DNA from: RPQJ01 sp963762315
GTDB lineage: Bacteria; Pseudomonadota; Gammaproteobacteria; Steroidobacterales; Steroidobacteraceae
NCBI GenBank assembly: GCA_963762315.1
Contig: CAVXKO010000004.1
Coordinates: 434,001-498,000 of the forward strand
Length of the DNA stretch: 64,000 bases
Direction: 5' to 3'
Part shown: positions 45,556 through 54,606 of the stretch, in pieces
Numbering within the stretch: position 1 is the stretch's first letter
Layout: every line of letters begins with the position of its first letter
Notes under the pieces: model-generated
What the model saw: the letters and a program-made list of their open reading frames with translations, nothing else
Told to the model about the DNA's origin: nothing
Databases searched by the model: none
Position numbers and translations under genes: made by a program

Positions 45556-46041
45556 TCAGTACCGACCGTGAGTCTTGTAGAGGTAGTTGGTCAGTTCGAC
45601 GGTCTGCATCGACAGGCGGCGCTGGATGTCGTGCACCACGCGGACTATCGCGCGCATGACCCGATAGACGAGCTGCGGATTCCTGTCGAGCAGGCTCTCG
45701 AGGTCGCCGCGGCTCAGGCCCAGCACGCGGCTGCTGCTCATTGCGACCAGCGATGCGTAGCGCGTGGCGCCGTCGAGGAAGGACAGCTCGCCCACGACGT
45801 CGCCCGCCTTCACGGTATTGATCGTCATCTCGTTCTCGGTGCCGGCGGCCTTGATGATGCCGAGCACGCCGCTCGCGATGACGTACAGGTGGTCGTCGGT
45901 GTCGCCTTCGCGGACCAGCACCTCGCCCGGCGTGAGTTCGCGCAGGGTCATGGCGGCCGCCAGGGCCTTGCGCTGTTCGTCGGTCATTTCGGCGGCCAGC
46001 TTGGAGTTGGCGAGTCCTTCGAGGATGGCGGCTTGGGTCAT
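45556..46041 (-). CDS. Single-domain cyclic-nucleotide-binding protein
   Basis: A 161-residue protein with a cNMP-binding domain (GEVLVREGDTDDHLYVIASG, VKAGDVVGELSFLDGATRYASLVA) whose phosphate-binding cassette is close to the GE-L-x(n)-R-A-S pattern, here with Tyr-Ala-Ser after Arg. It lacks a DNA-binding domain, so it is not a Crp regulator. It ends in a basic helix. A cAMP- or cGMP-responsive accessory role is inferred. It sits upstream of the Anbu operon on the same strand, 172 bp away. Confidence 0.82.
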   Translation of the reverse strand: MTQAAILEGLANSKLAAEMTDEQRKALAAAMTLRELTPGEVLVREGDTDDHLYVIASGVLGIIKAAGTENEMTINTVKAGDVVGELSFLDGATRYASLVAMSSSRVLGLSRGDLESLLDRNPQLVYRVMRAIVRVVHDIQRRLSMQTVELTNYLYKTHGRY

Positions 46042-46143
46042 GGGTCGGCTCCGGCGGGTTCGGTGGTTGGCGCCGATTATCGCGGTGCGGTTGCTGGCGC
46101 GGTAGTAGGTGCAAGCCGCGCAGCCGCAAGGTCGGGGAACATC

Positions 46144-46279
46144 GGTCGGGCAGCTGGCTCCCGGCGCCCGGTCTGTCCCCAAAGACGCCGTGAACCCATC
46201 CATGGGGGCTCCGGCCGCGGCGTCCATGCCGCGGACGGCTTTGGAGACAGACCGGGCGCCGGGAGCCAGCTGCCCGGCC
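46144..46279. repeat. Long inverted-repeat element 1 with conserved core
   Basis: Arms at 46144-46184 and 46239-46279 (41 nt) are complementary with two mismatches. They enclose a 54-bp core (46185-46238) beginning ACGCCGTGAACCCATCCATG and ending CCATGCCGCGGACGG. The core itself contains smaller palindromes. The same core, inverted, is in element 2, whose arms are unrelated. Confidence 0.9.
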
Positions 46280-46364
46280 ACGCGCGCGTGGCCGCGCGCC
46301 GCCAAAGCGCCGCCTTGGCGGTGCGTACTGCGGGCGCACGCAGTGCGCCCGTTCGCGCGGCTGG
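46280..46364. repeat. Short GC hairpins between the two elements
   Basis: Three small hairpins follow one another: GGCCACGCGCGTGGCC, CCGCCAA...TTGGCGG and GGGCGCAC-GCA-GTGCGCCC. With the two flanking elements the whole 46144-46468 stretch is nearly continuous inverted repeat and carries no gene. Confidence 0.75.
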
Positions 46365-46468
46365 GATCCGATTCTGGGCTCGTTCGCGAAACCGTCCGCG
46401 GCATGGACGCCGCGGCCGGAGCCCCCATGGATGGGTTTACGGCGTTTTCGCGAACGAGCCCAGAATCG
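46365..46468. repeat. Long inverted-repeat element 2 with the same core, reversed
   Basis: Perfect 25-nt arms (46365-46389, beginning TCCGATTCTGGGCTCG, and 46444-46468) enclose a 53-bp core at 46390-46442. Reverse-complemented, the core differs from that of element 1 by a single substitution (GTAAACCC versus GTGAACCC). Confidence 0.9.
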
Positions 46469-46550
46469 GAGCCCGCCGCGCTCTAGCCAGGGGGAGCCAG
46501 ATGCCCGCCAACGGGCACGGCCCCGTGCGTGAGCGAACGACGTGCCGCGG

Positions 46551-47849
46551 TCAGCGAACGGAGGGGAGCCGGCAGCGCGGCTTGGTGAGCAGCATCTGCA
46601 CGTCGCCGATCTGCCGCTCGAGGAACCCGCCTTCGCAGTAGCAGAGGTAGAACTCCCACATCCGCACGAACGCGTCCGGATAGCCGAGCGCCTTCACCTC
46701 CGCAAGATGCGCAAAGAAGTTCTCGCGCCACATCCTGAGCGTCGTGGCGTAGTGCGGCCCGATGTCTTCGAGATGGAAGACCTTCATGTCCGTCTTCTTG
46801 CGCACCGACTCCGTGATCGCCGCCACCGACGGGATGAAACTGCCCGGGAAGACGAACTGCTGGATGAAGTCGACGCTCTTCAGCGCCTCCTCGTAGATCT
46901 GGTCCTGGATCGTGATCGCCTGCAGCAGCATCGCGCCGTCCGGCTTCAGCAACGAGGCGCACTTGGCCGTGTAGGTGTCGAGGTACTGGTGACCAACTGC
47001 CTCGATCATCTCGACCGAGACGGCCTTGTCGTAGGTGCCCGTCAGGTCGCGATAGTCCTCGAGCAGCAGCGTGATGCGATCGCCGAGGCCCGCCGCTTCG
47101 ATTTTCGCCTTCGCGAAGTCGTGCTGCTCCTTCGAGATCGTCGTGGTCGTCACGCGACAGCCGTACCTGGCCGCGGCGTGGATTGCGAGGCCGCCCCACC
47201 CCGTGCCGATCTCGACCACGTGATCGGCCGGCGAGAGCTGCAGCTTCGTGCAGATCCGGTCGAACTTCGCGAGCTGCGCTTCGTGCAGCGTCGCATCCTC
47301 GCGCTCGAAGATGCCGCAGGAGTACGCCATCGTCTCGTCGAGCATCAGCGCAAACAGTTCGTTGCCGAGGTCGTAGTGCGCCGCGATGTTGCGACGGCTG
47401 CCGTCCTTGCTGTTGCGATTGGCCCAATGCAGCGCGCGTCGGACGGGGGTCGCGATGACCGACGCGGCGCCTTCGACCGATTCCATCATGTCGCGATTGG
47501 CGACGAACAGCCGCACCAGGGCCGTGAGGTCGTCCGTACGCCATTGGCCGCGGATGTACGATTCGCCGCCGCCGACCGTGCCGCCGAATGCAGCATCGGC
47601 AAAAGTCTGCGGATGCAGCACTTCGAGCGTGGCGTGAAGGTCGCACTCGGCCTTGCGCCGGCCGAAGACGTGACGTTGCCCGCCTTCGATCACCGTCAAC
47701 TCACCGTGTCGCAGCTTCCCGAGCTGGGCGAGAAACAGCTTGCGGCCAAGCCGCTGCAGGGCGCTGGCTTGCGCGAGCGCCGCGGGCCGCTCGAGCAGAT
47801 CGCCCCGGACGATGCCCGGCCTGGCCGTCGTGGTGCTGTGGTCCGTCAT
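46551..47849 (-). CDS. cfa: Cyclopropane-fatty-acyl-phospholipid synthase family methyltransferase
   Basis: An S-adenosylmethionine-dependent enzyme of 432 residues that modifies double bonds of membrane phospholipid chains. It shows an N-terminal lipid-binding part, IAAHYDLGNELFALMLDETM, the SAM motif VVEIGTGWGGLAIHAA, SVEMIEAVGHQYLDTY and a C-terminal EFYLCYCEGGF. Substrate binding of Cfa homologues in similar operons can also give methylated or furan fatty acids, so the exact product is uncertain. It is the last gene of a six-gene operon and overlaps DUF1365 (ATGA). Confidence 0.9.
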   Translation of the reverse strand: MTDHSTTTARPGIVRGDLLERPAALAQASALQRLGRKLFLAQLGKLRHGELTVIEGGQRHVFGRRKAECDLHATLEVLHPQTFADAAFGGTVGGGESYIRGQWRTDDLTALVRLFVANRDMMESVEGAASVIATPVRRALHWANRNSKDGSRRNIAAHYDLGNELFALMLDETMAYSCGIFEREDATLHEAQLAKFDRICTKLQLSPADHVVEIGTGWGGLAIHAAARYGCRVTTTTISKEQHDFAKAKIEAAGLGDRITLLLEDYRDLTGTYDKAVSVEMIEAVGHQYLDTYTAKCASLLKPDGAMLLQAITIQDQIYEEALKSVDFIQQFVFPGSFIPSVAAITESVRKKTDMKVFHLEDIGPHYATTLRMWRENFFAHLAEVKALGYPDAFVRMWEFYLCYCEGGFLERQIGDVQMLLTKPRCRLPSVR

Positions 47850-48649
47850 GGGCGCGTGCTCTCGATGCGGCCGGCCCGCAGGCGATGGCCTGCGCCGGTC
47901 TTGTCGGGGTGAGTGATGAACGGTGTGCGCTTCAGCCACAGCCGCAGCGCCTGCCAGTAGATCGCGAACGCAACCTTGCCCGTCATGAGCGGATACGAGA
48001 CCAGCGCGGATGCCAACGAGGCGCCCGTGATCGGCTCGCGCTCGAGGTTCATGGTCGCGTCGAAGACCGGCTGGCCCTCCCGCCAGTTTTCCATGTGCAC
48101 CTGCAGGTGCCCGTCCGGCGCGTTGAATCGCCAGTCGTAGTCCATGTCCATCGGCAGGAACGGCGACACGTGGAAGTCCTTGCCGAACTTGAACCGGAGC
48201 TTGTGCTCCGCCGACCCGCTGCTGGAGCTTGCCGGCAGCACGTAGCAATGCTGCTCGCCCCACGGCGTATTGTTGATCTCGGCGACGATGGCTGCGAGTG
48301 ACTCGCCGTCCGCCGCGTAGCAGTAGTAGAAGCTCACCGGATTGAACCCGTAGCCGAAGTACCGCGGGTGCGTCAGGAGCCGGATCGGACCTTCGGGACG
48401 CACACCGCAGCGGCTCTCGACGAGCCGGCGGATGCTGGTGTCGAGGGGCTCGGCCGGATCGCCGTGGTGGTCCGAGCGTTTCCAGCGCGCGATCGCCGGT
48501 CCATGCGTCGACCACAGCGAGCGGCGTGCGAACACCGTGTCCACCTCGGCAAGGTCCAGGTACAGCATGAAGAGCTGGTACCGGAACTCGTGCGGCCGCG
48601 GCGAGCGCCGCCGGTGCCTAACCCACCCTTTGTAGAGGCAGCTGTGCAT
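47846..48649 (-). CDS. DUF1365 family protein
   Basis: A 267-residue protein with the conserved DUF1365 pattern: HSCLYKGWVRHRR, HEFRYQLFMLYLDL, LTHPRYFGYGFNPVSFYYCY and HVSPFLPMDMDYDW. The family has no proven reaction but always travels with the FAD oxidoreductase and Cfa genes found on either side here. It overlaps the FAD gene by 32 bp and the cfa start by 4 bp. Confidence 0.92.
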   Translation of the reverse strand: MHSCLYKGWVRHRRRSPRPHEFRYQLFMLYLDLAEVDTVFARRSLWSTHGPAIARWKRSDHHGDPAEPLDTSIRRLVESRCGVRPEGPIRLLTHPRYFGYGFNPVSFYYCYAADGESLAAIVAEINNTPWGEQHCYVLPASSSSGSAEHKLRFKFGKDFHVSPFLPMDMDYDWRFNAPDGHLQVHMENWREGQPVFDATMNLEREPITGASLASALVSYPLMTGKVAFAIYWQALRLWLKRTPFITHPDKTGAGHRLRAGRIESTRP

Positions 48650-49904
48650 CGGGGTTCCGTTCGAGATCGGCCGCGAAGTGCGCGAGCGCCGTCTGCGCGC
48701 TCACGACGCCATCCTCGTGGAAGCCGCAGCGCCAGTAGGCGCCGCAGAAATAGGTGCGCTGTGCTCCGTTCAACTCGCGGTGGCGCTTCTGCGCGGCCAC
48801 GCCCTTCGGCAGGTAGACGGGGTGCTCGTACTGGAACGTGTCGAGGATCGTCCTCGTGTCGATCGCGTCGCGGTGGTTCAGCGTGACGAGGAAACGCTCC
48901 GGGGCGTCGAGCGACTGCAGCACGCTCATGTCGTAGGTGAGCGCCACCGGTTCCTGCGGATCGCGCAGCAGGTGGTAGTTCCACGCCGCGCGGGCCAGGG
49001 GACGGCGCGGCAGGAGCGACGCGTCCGTGTGCAGGATCGCCTCGTTGCGCGCGTAGGGAAGCGCTGCGAGAACTTCGCGCTCGGCGGGTGAAGGCTGCTC
49101 GAGCATCGCGAGGGCCTGGCCGGAGTGGCAGGCCAGGAAGACGTGATCGAACGCCTCCACGTCGCCGCGCGCCGTGCGCACGAGCACCTGCTGCGGCGTG
49201 CGCCGAATCGAGGCCACCGGCGTCGAGACTCGCACCTTGGCCGGCGTCGCGGCCGTCAGTGCGCGCACGTACTCGCGCGAGCCGCCGCGCACGGTCTGCC
49301 ACACCGGCCGGTCGTCGACCGACAGGAAACCGTGGCGGTCGAAGAAGTCGACGAAGAAACGCGCCGGGAAGTCCAGCATCGCCGTGGCTTCGGCGGACCA
49401 GATGGCGCGGCCCATCGGCACGATGTAGTGCTCGACGAACTGCGCCGAATACCCGCCGCGCTCGAGGTACTCGCCGAGCGTGAGCGTGTCGTCGTCGGTC
49501 GCGAGCAGTTCCTTGCAGCGCTTGTTGAAGCGCAGGATGTCCGCGATCATGCGCAGGAACGACGGGCGCACGGCGTTCAGGCGCTGGGCGAAGAGCGAGT
49601 TGATCGACGTGCCGTTGTATTCGAGCCCGCTGCGCTCGCAGCGCAGGCTGAAGCTCATGTTCGACGGCTGCCAGGACACGCCCAGCTCCCGCAGCATCCC
49701 GATGAAGTTCGGATAGGTCCAGTCGTTGAAGACGATGAACCCGGTGTCGATCGCCCAGGTGCGCCCGCGTCGCTCGATGTCGATCGTGTTCGTGTGGCCG
49801 CCGAGGTAGCCGTTCGCCTCGAAGATCGTGACTTCGTGCTGCTTCGACAGCCGCCACGCGGCATAGAGGCCGGCCACGCCGGCGCCGACGACGGCGATTC
49901 TCAT
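48618..49904 (-). CDS. FAD-dependent amine-oxidase-fold oxidoreductase
   Basis: A 428-residue protein with an N-terminal dinucleotide fold (MRIAVVGAGVAGLYAAWRLS), HEVTIFEANGYLGGHTNT and a C-terminal FCGAYWRCGFHEDGVVSAQ FAD signature. It belongs to the flavin amine oxidase/desaturase group seen beside DUF1365 and Cfa in photo-stress regulons of other proteobacteria. It probably oxidises fatty-acyl chains. The start overlaps the desaturase stop (ATGA at 49901-49904). Confidence 0.9.
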   Translation of the reverse strand: MRIAVVGAGVAGLYAAWRLSKQHEVTIFEANGYLGGHTNTIDIERRGRTWAIDTGFIVFNDWTYPNFIGMLRELGVSWQPSNMSFSLRCERSGLEYNGTSINSLFAQRLNAVRPSFLRMIADILRFNKRCKELLATDDDTLTLGEYLERGGYSAQFVEHYIVPMGRAIWSAEATAMLDFPARFFVDFFDRHGFLSVDDRPVWQTVRGGSREYVRALTAATPAKVRVSTPVASIRRTPQQVLVRTARGDVEAFDHVFLACHSGQALAMLEQPSPAEREVLAALPYARNEAILHTDASLLPRRPLARAAWNYHLLRDPQEPVALTYDMSVLQSLDAPERFLVTLNHRDAIDTRTILDTFQYEHPVYLPKGVAAQKRHRELNGAQRTYFCGAYWRCGFHEDGVVSAQTALAHFAADLERNPDAQLPLQRVG

Positions 49905-50932
49905 GCCGTCGCGATCCGGTTGGCTGCGCGGACGTCCTCGGGGACGGGCTTGAGGTCCCAGATCACGCCGATCGCGGCCAGGCCGCGCAGCAGGTAGTAG
50001 GTGATGTCGAACTCCCACCAGTAGAACCCCTGCCGTGCGGCCATCGGGTAATGGTGGTGGTTGTTGTGCCAGCCCTCGCCGAGCGTGATGAGCGCGAGGA
50101 AGGCATTGTTGCGGCTGTCGTCGCGCGTGGCGTAACGGCGGCTGCCCCAGGCATGGCAAAGCGAGTTGATCGTGTATGTGCCGTGGTAACACGCCACCGT
50201 CGAGATGAAGAAGCCCCAGACGAGCATCTGCCAGCCGCTGGTGCCGAGGTCTGGCGCCACGGTCCCGAGCAGGTGCCCGAGGCCCAGCATTCCGAGGGCG
50301 AGCGCGAACGGCACGAGGATGTCGAAGCGATCGAGCAGGCGCAGTTCCTTGAAGGCCGTCAGGTCGCGCACGCGGCCGAGGTTGGGTGCGAAGTGGCGCT
50401 TCGAGAGGAACCAGCCCATGTGCGACCAGAGAAAGCCGCTCTGCACCGGCGAGTGCACGTCCTGTGCCTTGTCCGAGAACGCGTGATGGTGGCGATGGTG
50501 CGCCGCCCACCAGATCGGTCCACGCTGTACCGCCGAGGCGCCGAGCAGCGCGAACGCGAACTGCGCCGGCCGCGAGGTCTTGAAGCTGCGGTGCGAGAAA
50601 TAACGGTGGTAAAACCCCGTGATCGCGAACATGCGCAGGAAGTACATGCCGATCGCGACACCGACCGCGACCGGGCTGGCGCCCACCCAGATCACGCTCA
50701 GGCAGACGAGGTGCATGGCGACGAAGGGCACGATGCGAGCCCAGTCCACCCCGTCACGCGAGGCGTCGTTCGCCGTCACGGGCGGTACTCCGGTGTCGAA
50801 CCACGCCAGGAATGCGCGCCAGAGCCGCCGGGCCGGACCTGGTGCGTTCGGCAAGGCAACCTTGCGGTGAGTGGCGCGAGGCATGGGCAGGTCCTGGGCG
50901 GCGCGGCGCGCTCGGGCCAAAGGGTGCATCAA
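49901..50932 (-). CDS. Membrane acyl-CoA delta-9-type fatty acid desaturase
   Basis: A 343-residue integral membrane di-iron desaturase with three histidine boxes: HRYFSH, HRHHH and HNNHHH. Four main membrane helices are visible. It inserts a cis double bond into acyl chains using oxygen, giving a substrate for the downstream Cfa. The annotated start (50932) leaves a short basic N-terminus; a later ATG at 50884 (MPRATHRK) is possible. It lies 14 bp after the chalcone-isomerase-like gene. Confidence 0.92.
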   Translation of the reverse strand: MMHPLARARRAAQDLPMPRATHRKVALPNAPGPARRLWRAFLAWFDTGVPPVTANDASRDGVDWARIVPFVAMHLVCLSVIWVGASPVAVGVAIGMYFLRMFAITGFYHRYFSHRSFKTSRPAQFAFALLGASAVQRGPIWWAAHHRHHHAFSDKAQDVHSPVQSGFLWSHMGWFLSKRHFAPNLGRVRDLTAFKELRLLDRFDILVPFALALGMLGLGHLLGTVAPDLGTSGWQMLVWGFFISTVACYHGTYTINSLCHAWGSRRYATRDDSRNNAFLALITLGEGWHNNHHHYPMAARQGFYWWEFDITYYLLRGLAAIGVIWDLKPVPEDVRAANRIATA

Positions 50933-50946
50933 GTTATCACAGCCGG

Positions 50947-51529
50947 TCAGTTGGCCCCGGCAATGCCGGTGGACCCGCCGGAGCCGCCCAGCAATTCGCC
51001 CCGAAGATCGCCGACCACGCTGCGGGGATGGAGCCAGATCGCGAGGAACGCCGGACCGAACTGCGGATCGTCCACCCGGCCGAGCAGGCGCTGCTGGTCA
51101 TAGAAGCGGGTTTCTCCGCCGGGTACGACGACGGCGGTGAGGTTGTGGCCCTTGGCGACGTCCAACCAGAAACCGCGCAGATCTCCGATCCACTTCTGCT
51201 GTTGCGCCGGCGGACGTCTCGCCGAGCAGCTTCCATGCGGTGCCGGTGATGCGCAGCAGTTCCTCGCGGCTGAAATCGCGGCCGTACCACAGGCTGAGCG
51301 CCATCGGCTGGCGCGAGGCGAGGCCGTCGAAGCGGCCGTCCGGGCTCCAGAGGCTGGCCTCGTAGATGTGCATGCCGAACCAGCGCAGGTCGCCGCTGCC
51401 GACGCGCTGGAAGGCAAATGGCTCCTGCGAGACGGGCCTGGGCAACGTCGCCGCGCCGGCCCCGGCCCCGGCGAGGGACAGAAAAGCCAGCAGAATCAGT
51501 GCGATCGGTGAGCGGCGGGGTGTGCGCAT
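50947..51529 (-). CDS. Secreted chalcone-isomerase-like domain protein (frameshift in sequence)
   Basis: A signal peptide (cut near GAGAA) is followed by a chalcone-isomerase-like domain: GMHIYEASLWSPDGRFDG, LSLWYGRDFSREELLRIT, WIGDLRGFWLDVAKGH and FGPAFLAIWLHPRS. Bacterial members bind fatty acids or haem rather than acting on flavonoids, judging from the family. The frame breaks near 51217; one base removed gives 193 residues. It lies between photolyase and desaturase in the operon. Confidence 0.83.
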
Positions 51530-51575
51530 GCAAGTCGTTTCGCCGGTCATCGCGGGATAGATTCAATGCGGGCGA

Positions 51576-53025
51576 TCAGGCGCTCCTGATCTTCGCATAA
51601 GCCGCGAGGGCCGCTTCGCGGCTGGCCGGGAAGTCGACGATCGGCGTCGGGTAGTCCACGCCGAGTTTCACGCCGGCCGCCGCGAGCACGGCCGCGGGGG
51701 CCTGCCATGGCCGGTGGATGTGACTGTCCGGCAGGCGGGCGATTTCCGGCACCCAGCGACGGATGTAGGCGCGCGCGGGGTCGTAGCGCTCGGCCTGCAG
51801 CACGGGATTGAAAATGCGGAAGTAGGGCGAGGCATCCGCGCCGCAGCCGGCCGTCCACTGCCAGCCGAGCGTGTTGTTCGCGAGACTTGCGTCGACCAGC
51901 GTGTCCCAGAACCAGCGGGCGCCCTCGAGCCAGGGCTGGCGCAGGTTCTTCGTCAGCAGCGAGGCGACGATCATGCGCACGCGGTTGTGCATCCAGCCGG
52001 TCGTCCACAGCTCGCGCATGCCCGCATCGACGATGGGATAGCCGGTCCGGCCGCGTTGCCACGCCCGCAGCCAGGCGTCGTTCGGTTCCCACGGAAAGGC
52101 TTCGAAGCGCGCATCGAGCGGCGCATGCGTCGTGGCCGGGTAGTGGTGCAGCAGGTGATGCGCGAACTCGCGCCACCCGAGCTGGCGGACGAACGACTCG
52201 GCCGGCGGGCCGTCCGCCGGTTTGTCCACCAGCGACATGCGCACGGCGGCAAGGCATTGCCGCGGTCCGACCTCGCCGAAATGGAGGTGGGGCGACAGTC
52301 GCGACACCCAGTCATGGTCGGGTCGATTGCGGCCTTCGTCGTACCGGCCGATCGGCGGACTCGCAAAATGACTCGAGCCGGGCGAGCGCGCCCCATTCGC
52401 CCGGCGACCACGCGGACTGCAGGCCGCCGTCCCACGCGATGCGCGGCTGGAGCTGCAGGTCGTCCAGCGCGAGTGACGCCACGGGCTTCGCAAGCGCGGG
52501 GATGCGGCTCGGCGCCGGCAGCGGCGCCGGTTGCGTGTCGAGTTGCGCCTGGCAGGCCTTCCAGAACGGGGTGAACACGCGATACGGCGTGCCTTGCCCC
52601 GTGCGAATCTCCCAGGGCTCGAAGAACAGTGCCGAGTTGAAGCTCTCGCAGACGAGCCCGGCGTCGCGCAGTGCCGACTTGAGCTTCGTGTCCCGAGCGA
52701 CGAGCGCCGGGTCGTAAAGGCGGTTCCAGTACAACTGCGTCGCGCCGGTCGCCTGGGCAATCTCGAGCAGCTGCCCGGCGGCGGGGCCGCGCCTGATCAC
52801 GAGTTCGTTGCCGCGCTCGCGCAGCCTGCCCTCCAGATGCTCGAGGCTGCGATGCAACCACCAGCGGCTCGCGGCTCCGGGCTGCCATTCGCCTTCCTCC
52901 TCCGGGCTGTGCACGAAGAGCGCGATCACGCGCTCCGCACGCTCGCAGGCCGCGACCAGCGCCGGATTGTCGGCGAGCCTCAGGTCGCGGCGGAACCAGA
53001 CGATGGCGGTGGAGGCGTTGGTCAT
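51576..53025 (-). CDS. phrB: Deoxyribodipyrimidine photolyase (frameshift in sequence)
   Basis: A light-driven enzyme that splits UV-induced cyclobutane pyrimidine dimers. The N-terminal antenna domain (IVWFRRDLRLADNPAL) and the FAD-binding helical domain (GRYDEGRNRPDHDWVSRLSP, WREFAHHLLHHYP, MHNRVRMIVASLLTKNL, DASLANNTLGWQWTAG) are complete. The C-terminal tail is typical of class I CPD photolyases. The frame breaks near 52366 in an AAAA run; one base removed gives 482 residues. It is first in the lipid/photo-damage operon. Confidence 0.92.
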
Positions 53026-53065
53026 CTTCGCGGGTTCATGGTCTCATCCCCGGCAGGCCGCGGCC

Positions 53066-53100
53066 AAAGAAAAGGCCGCGCCCGGGCATCGGACGCGGCC
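53066..53100 (-). terminator. Rho-independent terminator of htpX
   Basis: On the minus strand GGCCGCG...CGCGGCC forms a 7-bp GC stem followed by TTTTCTTT, 37 bp after the htpX stop. It separates htpX from the photolyase operon. Confidence 0.75.
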
Positions 53101-53136
53101 AGTTTCGTCGCGGCGGGTCGCGCGGATTGCGCGCGA

Positions 53137-54027
53137 TCAGCCCTGCTGGGCGCGGAGCGCGGCGATGCGCTCGTCCAGCGGCGGGTGGGTCATGAAAAGC
53201 TTCTTCAGGCCCGACGCGCGGCCGCCCGAGATCCCGAAGGCCGCCATGCGCTCCGGCAGCGGGCCGGTGTGCTGCTGCTTAAGCCGCTCGAGCGCCGAGA
53301 TCATCTGCTGGCGGCCGGCGAGGTGCGCGCCGCCCGCGTCCGCGCGGAATTCGCGGCGGCGCGAGAACCACATGACGATGATCGAGGCCAGGAGTCCCAG
53401 CACCAGTTCGGCGACGATGGTCGTGATCCAGAACGCCGGGCCGCGGCCTTCCTCGTTCTTGAAGACGACGCGGTCGACCGTGTGGCCGATGACCCGCGAG
53501 AGGAACACGACGAAGGTATTGACGACGCCCTGGATGAGCGCGAGCGTCACCATGTCGCCGTTTGCGACGTGGCTGATCTCGTGGCCGAGCACGGCTTCGG
53601 CTTCCTCGCGCGTCATGCGTTCGAGCAGCCCCGTGCTGACCGCCACCAGCGCAGCGTTGCGACGCGCACCCGTGGCGAACGCGTTCGGCTCCGGCGAGTT
53701 GAAGATGCCGACTTCCGGCATGCCGATGCCGGCCTGCTGGGCCTGGCGCTGCACGGTGTTGACCAGCCAGCTCTCGGTGGGGTTCGACGGCTGGGTGATC
53801 ACCTGCACGCCCATCATCCTCTTCGCCGTCCACTTGGAGATGGCGAGCGAGATGAAGGCGCCGCTGAAGCCCACCACGGCGGCGAACACCAGCAGGTTGC
53901 CGTAGTCGAGGTCGACGCCGTTGGCGGCAAAGATGCTCTCGATGCCGAACAGCCTCAGCACGATGTTCAGCAGGAAGATGATCGCGAGGTTGGTCGCGAG
54001 GAACAGGAGGATTCGCTTCATCATCAT
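53137..54027 (-). CDS. htpX: Membrane zinc protease HtpX
   Basis: HtpX is an inner-membrane M48 metalloprotease that degrades misfolded membrane proteins. The 296-residue protein has two N-terminal membrane helices, the zinc motif HEISH with the third ligand Glu in RRREFRADAGG, and FNSPEPNAFATGA. The C-terminal THPPLDERIAAL is diagnostic. The start could be any of three consecutive Met codons. It ends at a rho-independent terminator. Confidence 0.96.
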   Translation of the reverse strand: MMMKRILLFLATNLAIIFLLNIVLRLFGIESIFAANGVDLDYGNLLVFAAVVGFSGAFISLAISKWTAKRMMGVQVITQPSNPTESWLVNTVQRQAQQAGIGMPEVGIFNSPEPNAFATGARRNAALVAVSTGLLERMTREEAEAVLGHEISHVANGDMVTLALIQGVVNTFVVFLSRVIGHTVDRVVFKNEEGRGPAFWITTIVAELVLGLLASIIVMWFSRRREFRADAGGAHLAGRQQMISALERLKQQHTGPLPERMAAFGISGGRASGLKKLFMTHPPLDERIAALRAQQG

Positions 54028-54191
54028 TGCAGTCGTTCTCCGAAACGGGCCGGGGGCGGGCCCGCGACGCAGTTCAGGTGGTTGGGGGCAGTCCGGGTCG
54101 ATTCAAGGCCCGGCGGGCATCTTGCACTAGCCAGCGCGGGGCGGCTCCAGCATACTACACGAAGCATAAAACCGGAAACACAGTTCAGACA

Positions 54192-54561
54192 ATGGATCCC
54201 AGCGAGAGTTCCGGACCTGCCGGCAGCGAGGCCTCGAAGATGAGCAGCGACACCCCTGCGCGCCACTGGACGTTCTTCAGCAACCACGGCCATGTCCTCG
54301 TGTGTCTCGCGCTCGATCCCGATTCGCGCCTGCGCGACGTGGCGGCGCAGCGTGGGCATCACGGAACGCGCCGTGCAGAAGATCGTCGACGACCTCGACG
54401 AGGCCGGCATCCTCACGCGCGAGCGCAGCGGCCGGCGCAACAGCTACCGGCTCAACGTGAACGTGCCGTTGCGTCATCCTCTCGAGTCCCATCGCACGGT
54501 GGGTTCGCTGCTCTCCATGGTGCTCGACCGCAACGCGATCAAGCGCATCCCGTCGGTGTAG
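54192..54561 (+). CDS. Small winged-helix regulator (frameshift in sequence)
   Basis: A 122-residue protein with a MarR/GntR-like winged helix: HVLVCLALDPDSRLRDVAAQ, then VGITERAVQKIVDDLDEAGI and LTRERSGRRNSYRLNVN. The pattern of a recognition helix followed by a beta-hairpin wing supports DNA binding. The frame breaks near 54350; one base removed restores it. A second ATG at 54240 is possible. It lies just upstream of the CHAD gene. Target unknown. Confidence 0.72.
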
Positions 54562-54606
54562 CATTCGGTCACGGGTCCCCGGCGGATTCCAGCCGGTGGA
54601 GAAGCG

